Positions 44,063 through 53,081 of a stretch of 64,000 nucleotides of DNA are shown here, one piece after another. The stretch covers positions 62,001 to 126,000 of the forward strand of contig CAMDDB010000003.1 of assembly GCA_945890865.1 (NCBI GenBank), read 5' to 3'. The notes beneath the pieces were generated by a model, which worked only from the letters and a program-made list of their open reading frames with translations, had not been told where the DNA came from and ran no database searches. The stretch comes from Flavobacterium psychrophilum. GTDB lineage: Bacteria > Bacteroidota > Bacteroidia > Flavobacteriales > Flavobacteriaceae. Each line of letters opens with the position of its first letter. Position 1 is the stretch's first letter. The translations under genes were made by a program, and so were the position numbers.

Positions 44063-44161
44063 ATGGAAAAACCCAAATGGAAAAAAAGCTATAGCCTTGT
44101 GCTACTCTTAAATGCTATTTATATATTGCTTTTCTATTTACTAATGGAAATTTATAACTAG
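44063..44161 (+). CDS. 32-residue single-helix membrane peptide upstream of the symporter
   Basis: The frame reads MEKPKWKKSYSLVLLLNAIY, then ILLFYLLMEIYN and TAG. A basic N-terminus (KPKWKK) is followed by one hydrophobic helix (about 10-28). Its stop ends one base before the symporter start at 44163, which looks like a translationally linked pair. It is too short for normal gene callers. It resembles a small transporter subunit, but no homology could be checked. Confidence 0.6.
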   Translation: MEKPKWKKSYSLVLLLNAIYILLFYLLMEIYN

Positions 44162-44162
44162 T

Positions 44163-45872
44163 ATGGAAATTTTAGATTGGATTGTATTAACATTTACCCT
44201 ATTTTTCATAGTGGTTTATGGTGTCGTGAAAACCAAAGGAAGTGCTACAGTTAAAGATTATTTGTTAGACAATAACGAAACACCTTGGTTTACCATTGGA
44301 GTTTCTGTAATGGCTACACAGGCAAGTGCTATTACATTTCTTTCAACTCCAGGCCAAGCCTATCATGACGGTATGGGGTTTGTACAGTTTTATTTTGGAT
44401 TGCCCCTAGCCATGATTGTCATTGCCTATACCTTTATTCCCATTTATCATCGGCTCAAAGTTTTTACAGCTTACGAATATTTAGAACAACGATTTAATGT
44501 GCAAACACGCACATTGGCTTCCATTTTATTTCTAATTCAAAGAGGTTTAGGCACAGGAATTACCATCTATGCCCCATCTATCATACTGTCTGCAGTATTA
44601 GGCTGGAATTTAACCTTATTAAATATTATCATTGGAATTTTAGTCATTATTTATACCGTATCCGGTGGCACAAAAGCAGTGAATGTTACCCAAAAACAAC
44701 AAATGTTTGTCATTATGTCGGGAATGTTTATTACCTTTTTTGTCATTTTAGCGCATTTACCTGAAGATGTGGATTTTTCAAATGTTTTACATATAGCCGG
44801 TGCCAATGGCAAAATGGATATTTTAGACTTCTCCTATAATCCTGAGACGCGTTATACCTTTTGGAGCGGAATTACCGGAGGCTTTTTTCTAATGCTTTCT
44901 TATTTTGGTACCGATCAATCACAAGTAGGACGCTATCTATCAGGTAAATCCATAAAAGAAAGCCAAATGGGATTGATCATGAATGGCATATTGAAAGTTC
45001 CAATGCAATTTTTTATTTTATTGACCGGAGTACTAGTCTTTGTTTTTTTTCAATTTAACGATGCGCCGCTGCATTTCAACCCTATTAATGTTGAAAAAGT
45101 TACCCACTCTAACCAAAAAGATAACTATGCGAATTTAGAAGAAAAGCTAAACCAAATTAATATTGATAAAAAAGTTGTCAATCAAATCTATATTGAACAA
45201 CTCAAACACAATGCCTACGACAACCCTACGTTGCGAAGCAAAATGATTGCTTTATCGCAAGAAGAAAAAGAACTTAGAACCACTGCTAAAGAACTCATTT
45301 CAAAAGCAGACCAAAGTGCCGAAACCAATGATAAGGATTATGTGTTTTTGTATTTTATAATAAATTACCTTCCCAAAGGCTTATTAGGGTTGCTCTTAGC
45401 GGTAATAATAAGTGCAGCTATGTCATCGAGTGCTTCTGGACTCAATTCCTTAGCTGCAACAACTGCAATTGATTTATATAAAAGAAATACTATTGTCCGT
45501 TCAGAGAAACACTACGTAGTGGCGACCCAGTATTTTACTCTTTTTTGGGGAATGATAGCCATTGGCTTTGCATGTGTGTGTTCGCTATTTGAAAACTTAA
45601 TTCAACTAGTAAACATTATTGGATCCATATTTTACGGAACTGTTTTAGGAATCTTTCTAATCGGATTTTATTTCAGATTTATAAAAGGAAAGGCGGTTTT
45701 TTACAGCGGTTTAATCAGCCAAATTATCGTGATTGTGATATTTATGAACTATATTTTTCTAGAAACCAATGAAAATGAAAAATTAGGCTATTTGTGGCTA
45801 AACCTTATTGGTGTATTACTTACCATCACAATATCTTTCATAGTTCAAAAATTTAGCAACTCAAAAACATAA
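44163..45872 (+). CDS. Sodium:solute symporter
   Basis: This 569-residue protein is an SSS-family Na+-coupled transporter. It has about 13 membrane helices, with TQASAITFLSTPGQAYHDGMGF in the first half, GGTKAVNVTQKQQMFVIM, and SSASGLNSLAATTAIDLYKR for the sodium-binding helix. A charged, helical insertion of about 100 residues (about 310-395) sits between helices, more than in typical SSS proteins but common in flavobacteria. The solute is unknown. It follows a 32-residue peptide with one base between them. Confidence 0.9.
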   Translation: MEILDWIVLTFTLFFIVVYGVVKTKGSATVKDYLLDNNETPWFTIGVSVMATQASAITFLSTPGQAYHDGMGFVQFYFGLPLAMIVIAYTFIPIYHRLKVFTAYEYLEQRFNVQTRTLASILFLIQRGLGTGITIYAPSIILSAVLGWNLTLLNIIIGILVIIYTVSGGTKAVNVTQKQQMFVIMSGMFITFFVILAHLPEDVDFSNVLHIAGANGKMDILDFSYNPETRYTFWSGITGGFFLMLSYFGTDQSQVGRYLSGKSIKESQMGLIMNGILKVPMQFFILLTGVLVFVFFQFNDAPLHFNPINVEKVTHSNQKDNYANLEEKLNQINIDKKVVNQIYIEQLKHNAYDNPTLRSKMIALSQEEKELRTTAKELISKADQSAETNDKDYVFLYFIINYLPKGLLGLLLAVIISAAMSSSASGLNSLAATTAIDLYKRNTIVRSEKHYVVATQYFTLFWGMIAIGFACVCSLFENLIQLVNIIGSIFYGTVLGIFLIGFYFRFIKGKAVFYSGLISQIIVIVIFMNYIFLETNENEKLGYLWLNLIGVLLTITISFIVQKFSNSKT

Positions 45873-45873
45873 A

Positions 45874-45908
45874 AAAAAAGCGTTTCAAAATTGAAACGCT
45901 TTTTTTTT
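45874..45908. terminator. Bidirectional terminator between symporter and DUF2911 genes
   Basis: AGCGTTTCA pairs with TGAAACGCT around AAAT at about 45879-45900. Runs of A and T flank the stem on both sides. The two genes are convergent. Confidence 0.9.
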
Positions 45909-45917
45909 GCTTAGTAT

Positions 45918-46769
45918 TTATTTTGACCATTCAGCAATGCTGTCTTTATTCATTTTTTCATAATCCCCATTACCCGCTTTTACCGCTAGATCTAAAGATT
46001 CTTTTGCAGTAGCAATAGCGCCTTTTTTGTCTCCTAATTTTGCTTGTATCAATGATTTCAATCGCAAGTACCAATATGGAACATCTGCACTTTTAGGCGT
46101 TAAACTAAGTGCGCTATTTACCCAAGCTAAAGCTTTATTTAAATCATTACTAGTCTGATAAAAATATTGTGCTGCTGCAAAATAATCACCCGCTGCTGGA
46201 CCTGCTAATGTTTTTTCTATGCTTTTCATTGCGGCTTCTTGCGTTGGAACAGTAAACGGTATCGCAACCATGGTTCGCTCCCATGAAAGTTCTATCACCC
46301 CTGAATCAATAGTCAAGTTATTTAAAAATATTGAAAAAGACTCCACCGGTTTCGTTGTTGTTTCCGGCTTAACCGAAACTCTTACGGCTACTTTTGATTC
46401 ATTCCATTCCTCTGGTAATCCCCAATTATTCGTGTCAGTATATAAAATAATATCCCAACTATCTGCTTTTGGAGTCGTATACAAAGCATATTTACCTTTT
46501 TTTAACTCTTTACCTGCTATTTTCACGTCTTCACTAAAAGAAATAGTAGTGTTTGCATTAGCTCCCGTTCTCCAATGTTTTCCAAATGGAACTAGATCTC
46601 CATAAACTGTTCTCCCTTTTGCGCTAGGTCTAGAATATTCTATAAGAATATTGGTTAGTCCTACAACTTGATCAACTTTTGCTAACGGACTTGCTTGTGG
46701 CGTTTTTACTTGTGCTACAACATAAAAATTGGCAAGAATGAGTGCCAATAACATAATTATTTTTTTCAT
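45918..46769 (-). CDS. DUF2911 secreted protein with TPR-like end
   Basis: This 283-residue protein has a signal peptide (about 1-20). The DUF2911 part (about 22-190) has IEYSRPSAKGRTVYGDLVPFGKHWRTGANANTTI and a LKKGKYALYT strand. The last 80 residues look like two TPR-like helical hairpins (NKALAWVNSALSLTPKSADV, GDKKGAIATAKESLDLA). Function is not known; the family is common in Bacteroidota periplasm. A minus-strand -7 box lies at 46789-46796. Confidence 0.9.
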   Translation of the reverse strand: MKKIIMLLALILANFYVVAQVKTPQASPLAKVDQVVGLTNILIEYSRPSAKGRTVYGDLVPFGKHWRTGANANTTISFSEDVKIAGKELKKGKYALYTTPKADSWDIILYTDTNNWGLPEEWNESKVAVRVSVKPETTTKPVESFSIFLNNLTIDSGVIELSWERTMVAIPFTVPTQEAAMKSIEKTLAGPAAGDYFAAAQYFYQTSNDLNKALAWVNSALSLTPKSADVPYWYLRLKSLIQAKLGDKKGAIATAKESLDLAVKAGNGDYEKMNKDSIAEWSK

Positions 46770-46788
46770 GATTTTTGGTTTTAGATTC

Positions 46789-46796
46789 CAAAATTA
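46789..46796 (-). promoter_or_regulatory. -7 element of the DUF2911 gene
   Basis: On the minus strand TAATTTTG (46796-46789) fits TAnnTTTG, 19 bases before the start codon. A TTTGG lies about 16 bases upstream, slightly short of the normal spacing. Confidence 0.45.
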
Positions 46797-46905
46797 CAAA
46801 TAGTATTGCTACCAAATGTTAATAATTAATTAAATCCTATGTTTTGTCTAATCTTTTATTCAAATTATTAAACAATTCACTAACTTTACACAAAATATTA
46901 AATTC

Positions 46906-47373
46906 ATGAAGATTTATCGATTACATACAAAACAAAATTTACCAATAACCCTAGACCAAGCTTGGGATTTATTATCGGATCCAAAAAATTTACAAAAAAT
47001 TACACCAAAATACATGGGATTTAAAATACTTTCGGGAGCCGATCGCCCTATGTATCCAGGACAAATTATACAATATATAGTGACACCCGTATTAGGAATA
47101 CCTACAAAATGGGTTACAGAAATTACTCATGTGGTTGACAAACAGTATTTTGTAGACGAACAACGATTTGGCCCCTATGCGTTATGGCATCACAAGCATT
47201 TTATCAAAGAAATTCCTGGCGGAGTAGAAATGGAAGATATTGTCGATTATAAAATCCCAATGGGAATTATTGGACAAATGGTGCATCCGTTTATAGTGCG
47301 TCCAAAATTGAATGAAATATTTGAATACAGAAGAAAAAAATTAATCGAACTATTTGGAGAATTTAAAGGATAA
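46906..47373 (+). CDS. SRPBCC-family ligand-binding protein
   Basis: This 155-residue protein is a single SRPBCC/START-like domain with LPITLDQAWDLLSDPKNLQKITP, FKILSGADRPMYPGQIIQYIVTPV, QRFGPYALWHHKHF and IVDYKIPMGIIGQMVHP. Such domains bind hydrophobic molecules, and related ones precede photolyase genes in many flavobacteria. The next gene starts five bases later (SDR), then photolyase, so the three are probably an operon. Ligand is unknown. Confidence 0.85.
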   Translation: MKIYRLHTKQNLPITLDQAWDLLSDPKNLQKITPKYMGFKILSGADRPMYPGQIIQYIVTPVLGIPTKWVTEITHVVDKQYFVDEQRFGPYALWHHKHFIKEIPGGVEMEDIVDYKIPMGIIGQMVHPFIVRPKLNEIFEYRRKKLIELFGEFKG

Positions 47374-47377
47374 TTTT

Positions 47378-48076
47378 ATGAAAAACATTTTATTAATTGG
47401 AGGTTCGTATGGAATAGGCTTAGCCATTGCTACAGAACTTCAGCATGAAAACAATATCTTTATTGCCTCTAGAAGCAATGAGAATTTAGCCGGTTTAAAA
47501 GTTACGCATATTCCGTTTGATGCAGCTACTGAGACATTAGATATTTCAAAGTTACCCTCTGTTATTGACGGTTTAGTGTATTGCCCCGGAAGTATTAATT
47601 TACGTCCCTTTAAAGGTTTAAAAATTGAAGCATTTGAATCCGACTTACAAATAAACTTCATCAGTTTAGTAAAGGTTATACAAACCGTTTTACCTAACTT
47701 AGTTGCATCGGAACAATCAAGTATTGTATTATTTAGTAGTGTGGCCGCTTCTATGGGAATGCCATTTCATACAAGTGTTGCGGCATCAAAAGGGGCTATT
47801 GAAGGGTTTGCTAAAGCATTAGCAGCAGAATATGCTCCTAAGATAAGAGTTAACGTAATTGCACCTTCTTTAACCAACACACCCTTGGCAGATAAATTTT
47901 TAAACAATGAAACAAAACAAGAAAAATCTGCGGAGCGGCATCCTTTAAAACGCTTTGGAAAACCCGAAGACAGTGCGCAAATGGCTTGCTTTTTATTAGG
48001 AGAAAAAAGTAGTTGGATATCGGGTCAAGTTTTTCACGTAGATGGAGGTATGTCGACTTTACTGGTAAACGGATAA
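47378..48076 (+). CDS. SDR-like protein lacking the catalytic tyrosine
   Basis: I start at the ATG before KNILLIGGSYGIGLAI, giving 232 residues; the longer frame begins 24 bases earlier inside the preceding gene. The Rossmann start LIGGSYGIG, NxxG-like YCPGS region and FSSVAAS serine segment are present. The catalytic motif YxxxK reads VAASK (134-138), so the tyrosine is replaced by valine while Lys138 remains. The protein is therefore unlikely to work as a normal dehydrogenase, unless another residue serves. It ends 36 bases before photolyase. Confidence 0.82.
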   Translation: MKNILLIGGSYGIGLAIATELQHENNIFIASRSNENLAGLKVTHIPFDAATETLDISKLPSVIDGLVYCPGSINLRPFKGLKIEAFESDLQINFISLVKVIQTVLPNLVASEQSSIVLFSSVAASMGMPFHTSVAASKGAIEGFAKALAAEYAPKIRVNVIAPSLTNTPLADKFLNNETKQEKSAERHPLKRFGKPEDSAQMACFLLGEKSSWISGQVFHVDGGMSTLLVNG

Positions 48077-48111
48077 AAAAACTGAAACTTGAAATAAAAA
48101 TTAAGCATAAA

Positions 48112-49398
48112 ATGAACATTTTTTGGTTTCGACGTGATTTAAGATTAGAGGATAATGTTGGCCTTTTTCATGCTTTGAACAGTACTGAAGAGGTATTACC
48201 TATCTTTATTTTTGACGAATCCATTCTATCCCAACTTCCAAAAGAAGATGCACGAGTATCCTTTATTCATGAGCAATTAGAGAAAATTAACTCGAAATTG
48301 AATCAATATGGAAAATCATTAGCCGTTTTTTATGGAAGCCCTCTTGAAGTTTTTACTAAGCTACTTTCGGAAAACAAAATTTCGGCTGTTTATACCAATA
48401 ACGATTACGAACCTTATGCCCGCAAGCGTGATAAGGAACTCAATCAACTATTTATTTCAACAGGAATTTCATTTTTAACATCTAAAGACCAAGTTATTTT
48501 TGAAAAGAGTGAAGTGGTTAAAGACGATCAAACTCCTTATGTAGTTTATACTCCCTATTCTAAAAAATGGAAAGAGAACTTCAAAAAAATTCAATTAATT
48601 CATTATTCTTCCGAAGATAAATTAGAAAACATCATAGAGCACTCCTACCCTTTTCTTTCATTGTCTGATATTGGATTTAAAAAATCGGCAATTAATATTT
48701 CACCTTTTGATGTTTCCGAAAAATTAATTCAAAATTACGAAGCTACTCGAAATTTTCCCGCGCTAAACAAAACTTCTTATTTAGGAATTTACTTACGTTT
48801 TGGAGCGGTTTCCATTCGAAAAATGATTGCAAAAGCTATTGCAGAAAAAAATGAAACGTTTTGGAACGAATTGATTTGGCGCGAATTTTTCATGCAAATC
48901 TTGTGGCATTTTCCACATACTAAAGACGCAAGTTTTAGACCAAAATATGACGCGATACATTGGGACAACAACGAAGAACTATTTGAAAAATGGTGCCAAG
49001 GGAACACAGGTTATCCCTTTGTAGACGCTGGAATGCGAGAATTGAATGCAACCGGACATATGCATAATCGAGTGCGGATGATTGTGGCCAGTTTTTTATG
49101 TAAACATTTGCTTATAGATTGGCGTTGGGGAGAAACTTATTTTGCACAAAAACTTTTAGATTATGAAATGGCGAGTAATGTTGGAAATTGGCAATGGGCT
49201 GCAGGATCGGGGGTAGATGCCGCACCTTATTTTCGTATTTTCAATCCGAGCGAACAAATCAAAAAGTTTGACAAAGACTTACTTTACATCAAAAAATGGA
49301 TTCCAGAACTAGAAACTTCCTCCTATCCAAAACCCATTGTAGACCATAAAGAAGCTCGTGAACGTTGCTTAAAAACGTATAAAGACGCTGTAGGTTAA
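48112..49398 (+). CDS. Deoxyribodipyrimidine photolyase
   Basis: Starting at MNIFWFRRDLRLEDN the protein has 428 residues. It is a cryptochrome/photolyase family enzyme that repairs UV-induced pyrimidine dimers with blue light. The N-terminal antenna domain is followed by the FAD-binding domain with NELIWREFFMQILWHFPHT, GNTGYPFVDAGMRELNATG, HNRVRMIVASFLCKHLLIDW and NVGNWQWAAGSG. A longer start at 48013 overlaps the preceding SDR and adds an unrelated basic segment. It is the last gene of the SRPBCC-SDR-photolyase run. Confidence 0.95.
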   Translation: MNIFWFRRDLRLEDNVGLFHALNSTEEVLPIFIFDESILSQLPKEDARVSFIHEQLEKINSKLNQYGKSLAVFYGSPLEVFTKLLSENKISAVYTNNDYEPYARKRDKELNQLFISTGISFLTSKDQVIFEKSEVVKDDQTPYVVYTPYSKKWKENFKKIQLIHYSSEDKLENIIEHSYPFLSLSDIGFKKSAINISPFDVSEKLIQNYEATRNFPALNKTSYLGIYLRFGAVSIRKMIAKAIAEKNETFWNELIWREFFMQILWHFPHTKDASFRPKYDAIHWDNNEELFEKWCQGNTGYPFVDAGMRELNATGHMHNRVRMIVASFLCKHLLIDWRWGETYFAQKLLDYEMASNVGNWQWAAGSGVDAAPYFRIFNPSEQIKKFDKDLLYIKKWIPELETSSYPKPIVDHKEARERCLKTYKDAVG

Positions 49399-49402
49399 AA
49401 GA

Positions 49403-50080
49403 TTAGTCCTTTAATAGGCGTACTTTTTCAAGATTCAATTCGTTAAAATGATGAATGATGATATTTGCTTTTGATAAATCTTGGTCTTTTGAATTAATAC
49501 TATCGTACCCCACACAAAAAATTCCGGCTGCAACCGCGGCTTCAATTCCGTTAGCACTATCTTCAATTACAATACAATTTGTTATTGGAGCAACTGACAA
49601 ACTAGCCGCATACTCAAAAATAGCAGGATGGGGCTTCGATTTTGGAAAATCCTCACCAGAAACAATATGTGAAAAATAGCGATGTAAATTAAATCGGTTA
49701 AATACACGATGAATCGTTACATGAGAGGCCGAAGAAGCTACAATCAATTGAATTCCATTGGCATGTAAATCCTGAATTAATTCAGCTACTCCATCAATTA
49801 AATACAAATCTTCTTTTAGATCAAAAGCTTCGTTGAACAACTGTCTTTTGCGCAAAATTAAATCCTCCACTTCTTCGAGTAAATTAAATTTATCTTTTAA
49901 TTTCTGAAAAATGTTTCGGGTTGAATTTCCTGTAAATGACCGATATAACTCGTCTGAAACTTCAATATTCAATTCTTTAAAGTGCTGGTAATAGGCAAAA
50001 TGATGAACAGGTTCAGTATCGACAATGACACCATCCATATCAAAAATTACGGTTTGTATCCTATTAAAATTCAAAGTCAT
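49403..50080 (-). CDS. HAD-superfamily hydrolase (beta-phosphoglucomutase-like)
   Basis: With the start at MTLNFNRIQTVIFDMDG the protein has 225 residues; start codons at 50086 and 50089 are alternatives. It has VIFDMDGVIVDTEPVH (nucleophile Asp), a helical cap, VASSASHVTIHRV and KPHPAIFEYA, and VIEDSANGIEAAVAAG. This is the subfamily of beta-phosphoglucomutases and sugar phosphatases. It overlaps the rnz stop by about 17 bases. Substrate is not known. It is the last gene of the pyrR-to-HAD run. Confidence 0.87.
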   Translation of the reverse strand: MTLNFNRIQTVIFDMDGVIVDTEPVHHFAYYQHFKELNIEVSDELYRSFTGNSTRNIFQKLKDKFNLLEEVEDLILRKRQLFNEAFDLKEDLYLIDGVAELIQDLHANGIQLIVASSASHVTIHRVFNRFNLHRYFSHIVSGEDFPKSKPHPAIFEYAASLSVAPITNCIVIEDSANGIEAAVAAGIFCVGYDSINSKDQDLSKANIIIHHFNELNLEKVRLLKD

Positions 50081-50969
50081 TACCATCATCGGCTAAAAGT
50101 ACGTTTTCGAAGATTGTTTGCGCTTCTGTTTTAAACAACTCAATGGAACCATATCGAGTAGAATAATGACCTAATATTAACTGTTTTACGTTGGCTAACT
50201 TGGCAATTTGCGCTGCTTCTTTAGCAGTAGCATGTTTTGTTTTTTGGGTAAAATGGGCTTCTGATTCCAAAAACGTAGCTTCATGATACAACACATCTAC
50301 CCCTTTTATATACGGAATAATTGACTCGTCATACAATGTGTCACTACAAAAAGCATAACTTTTAGGCGCATCGGGCGGTAATGAAAGTAAGTTATTTCCA
50401 ATTACTTCGCCAGAATCTAACGTTACACTACCTCCGGATTTTATTTTATCAAAATATACTTTTTCAATTTTGTATTTCGCTACAGCTTCACTATTCAAAT
50501 GACGTTTGCCTACTTTTTCTTGAAACAAAAAGCCATTGGTGTATATTCGGTGATTGAGTGGAATAGTTTTCACAACAACCGTATCATCTTCATAGATCAC
50601 TTCACTTTCGAGAGACGCTAATTCATGGAAAAATAAATTATAGCCCGTATACGAACCCGAAGCACGCAATTGCAATAATATAATTTCTTTGATACCGACG
50701 GGACCATATATATGCAAATCATTCTCTCGATTGAGCAACATGAATGTCGAAATTAATCCAATCAATCCATAAAAATGATCGCCGTGTAAATGTGATATAA
50801 AAATGTGATTGATGCGGGAAAATTTGATTTTGTGCTTGCGCAATTGCACTTGTGTTCCTTCTCCGCAGTCTATTAGAAAGAAATGGTTTTTAATTTCTAA
50901 TACTTGTGCAGTAGGATTTGATAGGGTTCTTGGTGTGGCAGCATAACAGCCAAGTATTTTTAGTTTCAT
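50064..50969 (-). CDS. rnz: Ribonuclease Z
   Basis: This 301-residue metallo-beta-lactamase fold nuclease trims the 3' end of tRNA precursors. It has the zinc motif HLHGDH (His60, His62, Asp64, His65 within FISHLHGDHFYG), a SYAFCSDTLYDE segment, DVLYHEATFL, HATAKEAAQIA and LILGHYSTRY. The exosite arm lies in the middle (GSVTLDSGEVIG region). It is the fifth gene of the pyrR run and overlaps the HAD gene. Confidence 0.95.
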   Translation of the reverse strand: MKLKILGCYAATPRTLSNPTAQVLEIKNHFFLIDCGEGTQVQLRKHKIKFSRINHIFISHLHGDHFYGLIGLISTFMLLNRENDLHIYGPVGIKEIILLQLRASGSYTGYNLFFHELASLESEVIYEDDTVVVKTIPLNHRIYTNGFLFQEKVGKRHLNSEAVAKYKIEKVYFDKIKSGGSVTLDSGEVIGNNLLSLPPDAPKSYAFCSDTLYDESIIPYIKGVDVLYHEATFLESEAHFTQKTKHATAKEAAQIAKLANVKQLILGHYSTRYGSIELFKTEAQTIFENVLLADDGNDFEF

Positions 50970-50993
50970 CTTAGTTATGGTAACTGCTATCTG

Positions 50994-51206
50994 TTATAAT
51001 GATGAACTATCTTGGTTATTTTGTTCCTTCCCTAATTTGATTATTTTAATAATAAAATAAATTATTATTAGACCATTTGCGATCAGCTTAAAATAGTCAT
51101 AATCATTTGTTTTAAAAGATAGTATGAACCTTTTTGCCAATAAAAATGTGGCCACACATAAAGCAAGGGCATACAAATAAATAAGAGTTGTTTTTGATAT
51201 TTTCAT
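50994..51206 (-). CDS. Small two-helix membrane protein, unknown function
   Basis: This 70-residue protein has two hydrophobic segments (about 8-25 and about 42-58), ending in an acidic-polar GKEQNNQDSSSL tail. I recognise no domain. It lies five bases from the STAS-like gene and 24 bases upstream of rnz, so it sits inside the pyrR run. It might be a species-specific insertion in that run. Confidence 0.6.
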   Translation of the reverse strand: MKISKTTLIYLYALALCVATFLLAKRFILSFKTNDYDYFKLIANGLIIIYFIIKIIKLGKEQNNQDSSSL

Positions 51207-51210
51207 AGAA

Positions 51211-51543
51211 TTAAAATCCTAAATCACGTTCAATTTCGTCCATTTCAATCATATCGTTTGCTTCTAGCACCGAAGGAACCACGAGTAATGAATTGGGAAC
51301 CTTATTGAAATCAATTACATCCGATACAATAATAATCGATTTTTTTTCAATTTTATGACTTTTAACCAAATCTTTAAAAAGATCTAATTCGGCGATGGTT
51401 AATGATTTAGTATGAGAAAGATCTAAAATAATATTTTGATTTTGAAATACGTGATAATCCTTTGTAATTTTATGTACAAAAGCCCCCAAATCATTTTGAG
51501 TATCTTTAATAATTGTCGTATTTCCTTTATGATCTACTTTCAT
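51211..51543 (-). CDS. STAS-like small protein upstream of rnz
   Basis: This 110-residue protein begins MKVDHKGNTTIIKDTQNDLG and contains a regular beta-alpha pattern: NIILDLSHTKSLTIAELDLF, KKSIIIVSDVIDFN, and LLVVPSVLEANDMIEMDEIERDLGF. This resembles an anti-sigma antagonist (STAS) fold, as an inference. In flavobacteria it lies next to rnz and is often mislabelled ribonuclease Z. It starts 26 bases after pyrB on the same strand. Function is not known. Confidence 0.75.
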   Translation of the reverse strand: MKVDHKGNTTIIKDTQNDLGAFVHKITKDYHVFQNQNIILDLSHTKSLTIAELDLFKDLVKSHKIEKKSIIIVSDVIDFNKVPNSLLVVPSVLEANDMIEMDEIERDLGF

Positions 51544-51568
51544 AATTTTTCCATTAAAATGGGTTCAA

Positions 51569-52498
51569 TTAATTTTTTATTTTACTCGCTAATAAATAGA
51601 TTACTGCCATTCGAACCGCTACACCATTTTCCACTTGATTTAAAATCACAGACTGATGTGAATCGGCAACATCCGAAGTAATTTCAACACCTCTATTAAT
51701 AGGCCCAGGGTGCATGATTATAATTTCTTTATTTAATGAATCGAGTAATTCTTTGGTTACCCCATATTGTTGTGAATATTCTCTAGTGGTAGGAAAATAA
51801 CTTACATCTAGTCGTTCATTTTGAACTCGTAGCATATTGGCTACATCACACCATTCTAGTGCTTTACGTAAATTTTGCTCAACTGTTACTCCAAGTGATT
51901 CAATATATTTAGGTAGTAATGTTTTGGGGCCACATACTTTTACTTCTGCTCCCTGCATTTGCAAGGCAAAAATATTAGATAAGGCAACTCTAGAATGCAA
52001 AATGTCGCCTACAATTACAATTTTCTTTCCGCCTACATCTCCTAATTTTTCTCTAATCGTAAAACTGTCTAATAACGCTTGAGTAGGGTGTTCATGAGCT
52101 CCATCCCCAGCATTTATTATACTTGCCTTTACATTTTGAGACAAAAAATGAGAAGCTCCAGGACTACTGTGTCGCATCACCACCATATCTACTTTCATTG
52201 ATAAGATATTATTTACTGTATCAATTAATGTTTCGCCTTTTTTAACTGAAGACTGCGCTGCAGAAAAACTAATAACATCCGCGGATAATCGTTTTTGTGC
52301 TAATTCAAAAGAAAGTTTTGTGCGCGTACTATTTTCAAAGAATACATTTGCAATAGTTATATCGCGTAGAGAAGGCACTTTTTTGATTGGTCGATTGATT
52401 ACCTCTTTAAACTGATCGGCAGTTTCAAAGATTAAATCAATATCTTGCTTAGTAATGTTTTTTATCCCGATTAAATGATTTACTGATAATTCTTTCAT
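51569..52498 (-). CDS. pyrB: Aspartate carbamoyltransferase catalytic subunit
   Basis: This 309-residue enzyme makes N-carbamoyl-L-aspartate, the second step of pyrimidine synthesis. The carbamoyl-phosphate motif ENSTRTKLSFE (about 54-64), the HEHPTQALLD segment, KIVIVGDILHSRVA and IIMHPGPINRGVEI are present. Length matches the catalytic chain. No pyrI regulatory-chain gene is adjacent. It follows pyrR by 28 bases, as in many PyrR-regulated operons. Confidence 0.97.
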   Translation of the reverse strand: MKELSVNHLIGIKNITKQDIDLIFETADQFKEVINRPIKKVPSLRDITIANVFFENSTRTKLSFELAQKRLSADVISFSAAQSSVKKGETLIDTVNNILSMKVDMVVMRHSSPGASHFLSQNVKASIINAGDGAHEHPTQALLDSFTIREKLGDVGGKKIVIVGDILHSRVALSNIFALQMQGAEVKVCGPKTLLPKYIESLGVTVEQNLRKALEWCDVANMLRVQNERLDVSYFPTTREYSQQYGVTKELLDSLNKEIIIMHPGPINRGVEITSDVADSHQSVILNQVENGVAVRMAVIYLLASKIKN

Positions 52499-52526
52499 TT
52501 ATTTGTAATTGTGAGTTGTAGTTCTA

Positions 52527-53066
52527 TTATTTTGTAATAAGATAAACAGCGTCTTCACCATCGTTTTCAAGCCATTTCACTAATACTTTTTCATTATTTA
52601 TGGCATCTACTTGTCTGCCACGATAATCGGGCTGAATGGGCAAATGTCTACTGAATCTTCTGTCAATCAACGTGAGTAATTCTACTTCTGAGGGCCTTCC
52701 AAAAGATTGAATGGCCGTTAGTGCTGCATTAATACTTCTTCCGGTATATAATACATCATCAATGAAAACCACTTTTTTGTTTTCAACTAAAAAATCGATT
52801 TGGGTTTTATTTGCTTCTAACGGTTTTTCACTTCTTCTAAAGTCATCACGAAAGAAGGTAATATCTAAAAAACCTAATTGAATGTTAGCTACTTTATATT
52901 CTGCTTCTAAAATTTGCTTGATTCGTTCTGCTAAGAACCGACCTCTTGGTTGCAATCCAATTAATATAGTATTTGAGAAATCGAGGTGATTTTCAATTAG
53001 TTGGCACGCTAATCGATGCAAGATAATGTGTACTTCTTTTGAAGTGAGCAAAACTTTTTGACTCAT
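52527..53066 (-). CDS. pyrR: PyrR bifunctional regulator/uracil phosphoribosyltransferase
   Basis: Starting at MSQKVLLTSKEVH the protein has 179 residues. The PRPP loop VVFIDDVLYTGRSINAA and the flexible region PRGRFLAERI are present. In Gram-positives PyrR binds pyr mRNA; in Bacteroidota the regulatory role is less established and no attenuator is visible here. The longer start at 53084 is a TTG that lies inside the -7 element, so 53066 is preferred. It is the first gene of the run. Confidence 0.93.
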   Translation of the reverse strand: MSQKVLLTSKEVHIILHRLACQLIENHLDFSNTILIGLQPRGRFLAERIKQILEAEYKVANIQLGFLDITFFRDDFRRSEKPLEANKTQIDFLVENKKVVFIDDVLYTGRSINAALTAIQSFGRPSEVELLTLIDRRFSRHLPIQPDYRGRQVDAINNEKVLVKWLENDGEDAVYLITK

Positions 53067-53081
53067 AATGTGTTGTTTGTA

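Noticed and set aside
48013..48111. Longer photolyase start at 48013
   Set aside because: It overlaps the end of the SDR gene and adds a basic segment unlike photolyases; the family start MNIFWFRRDLRL is at 48112.
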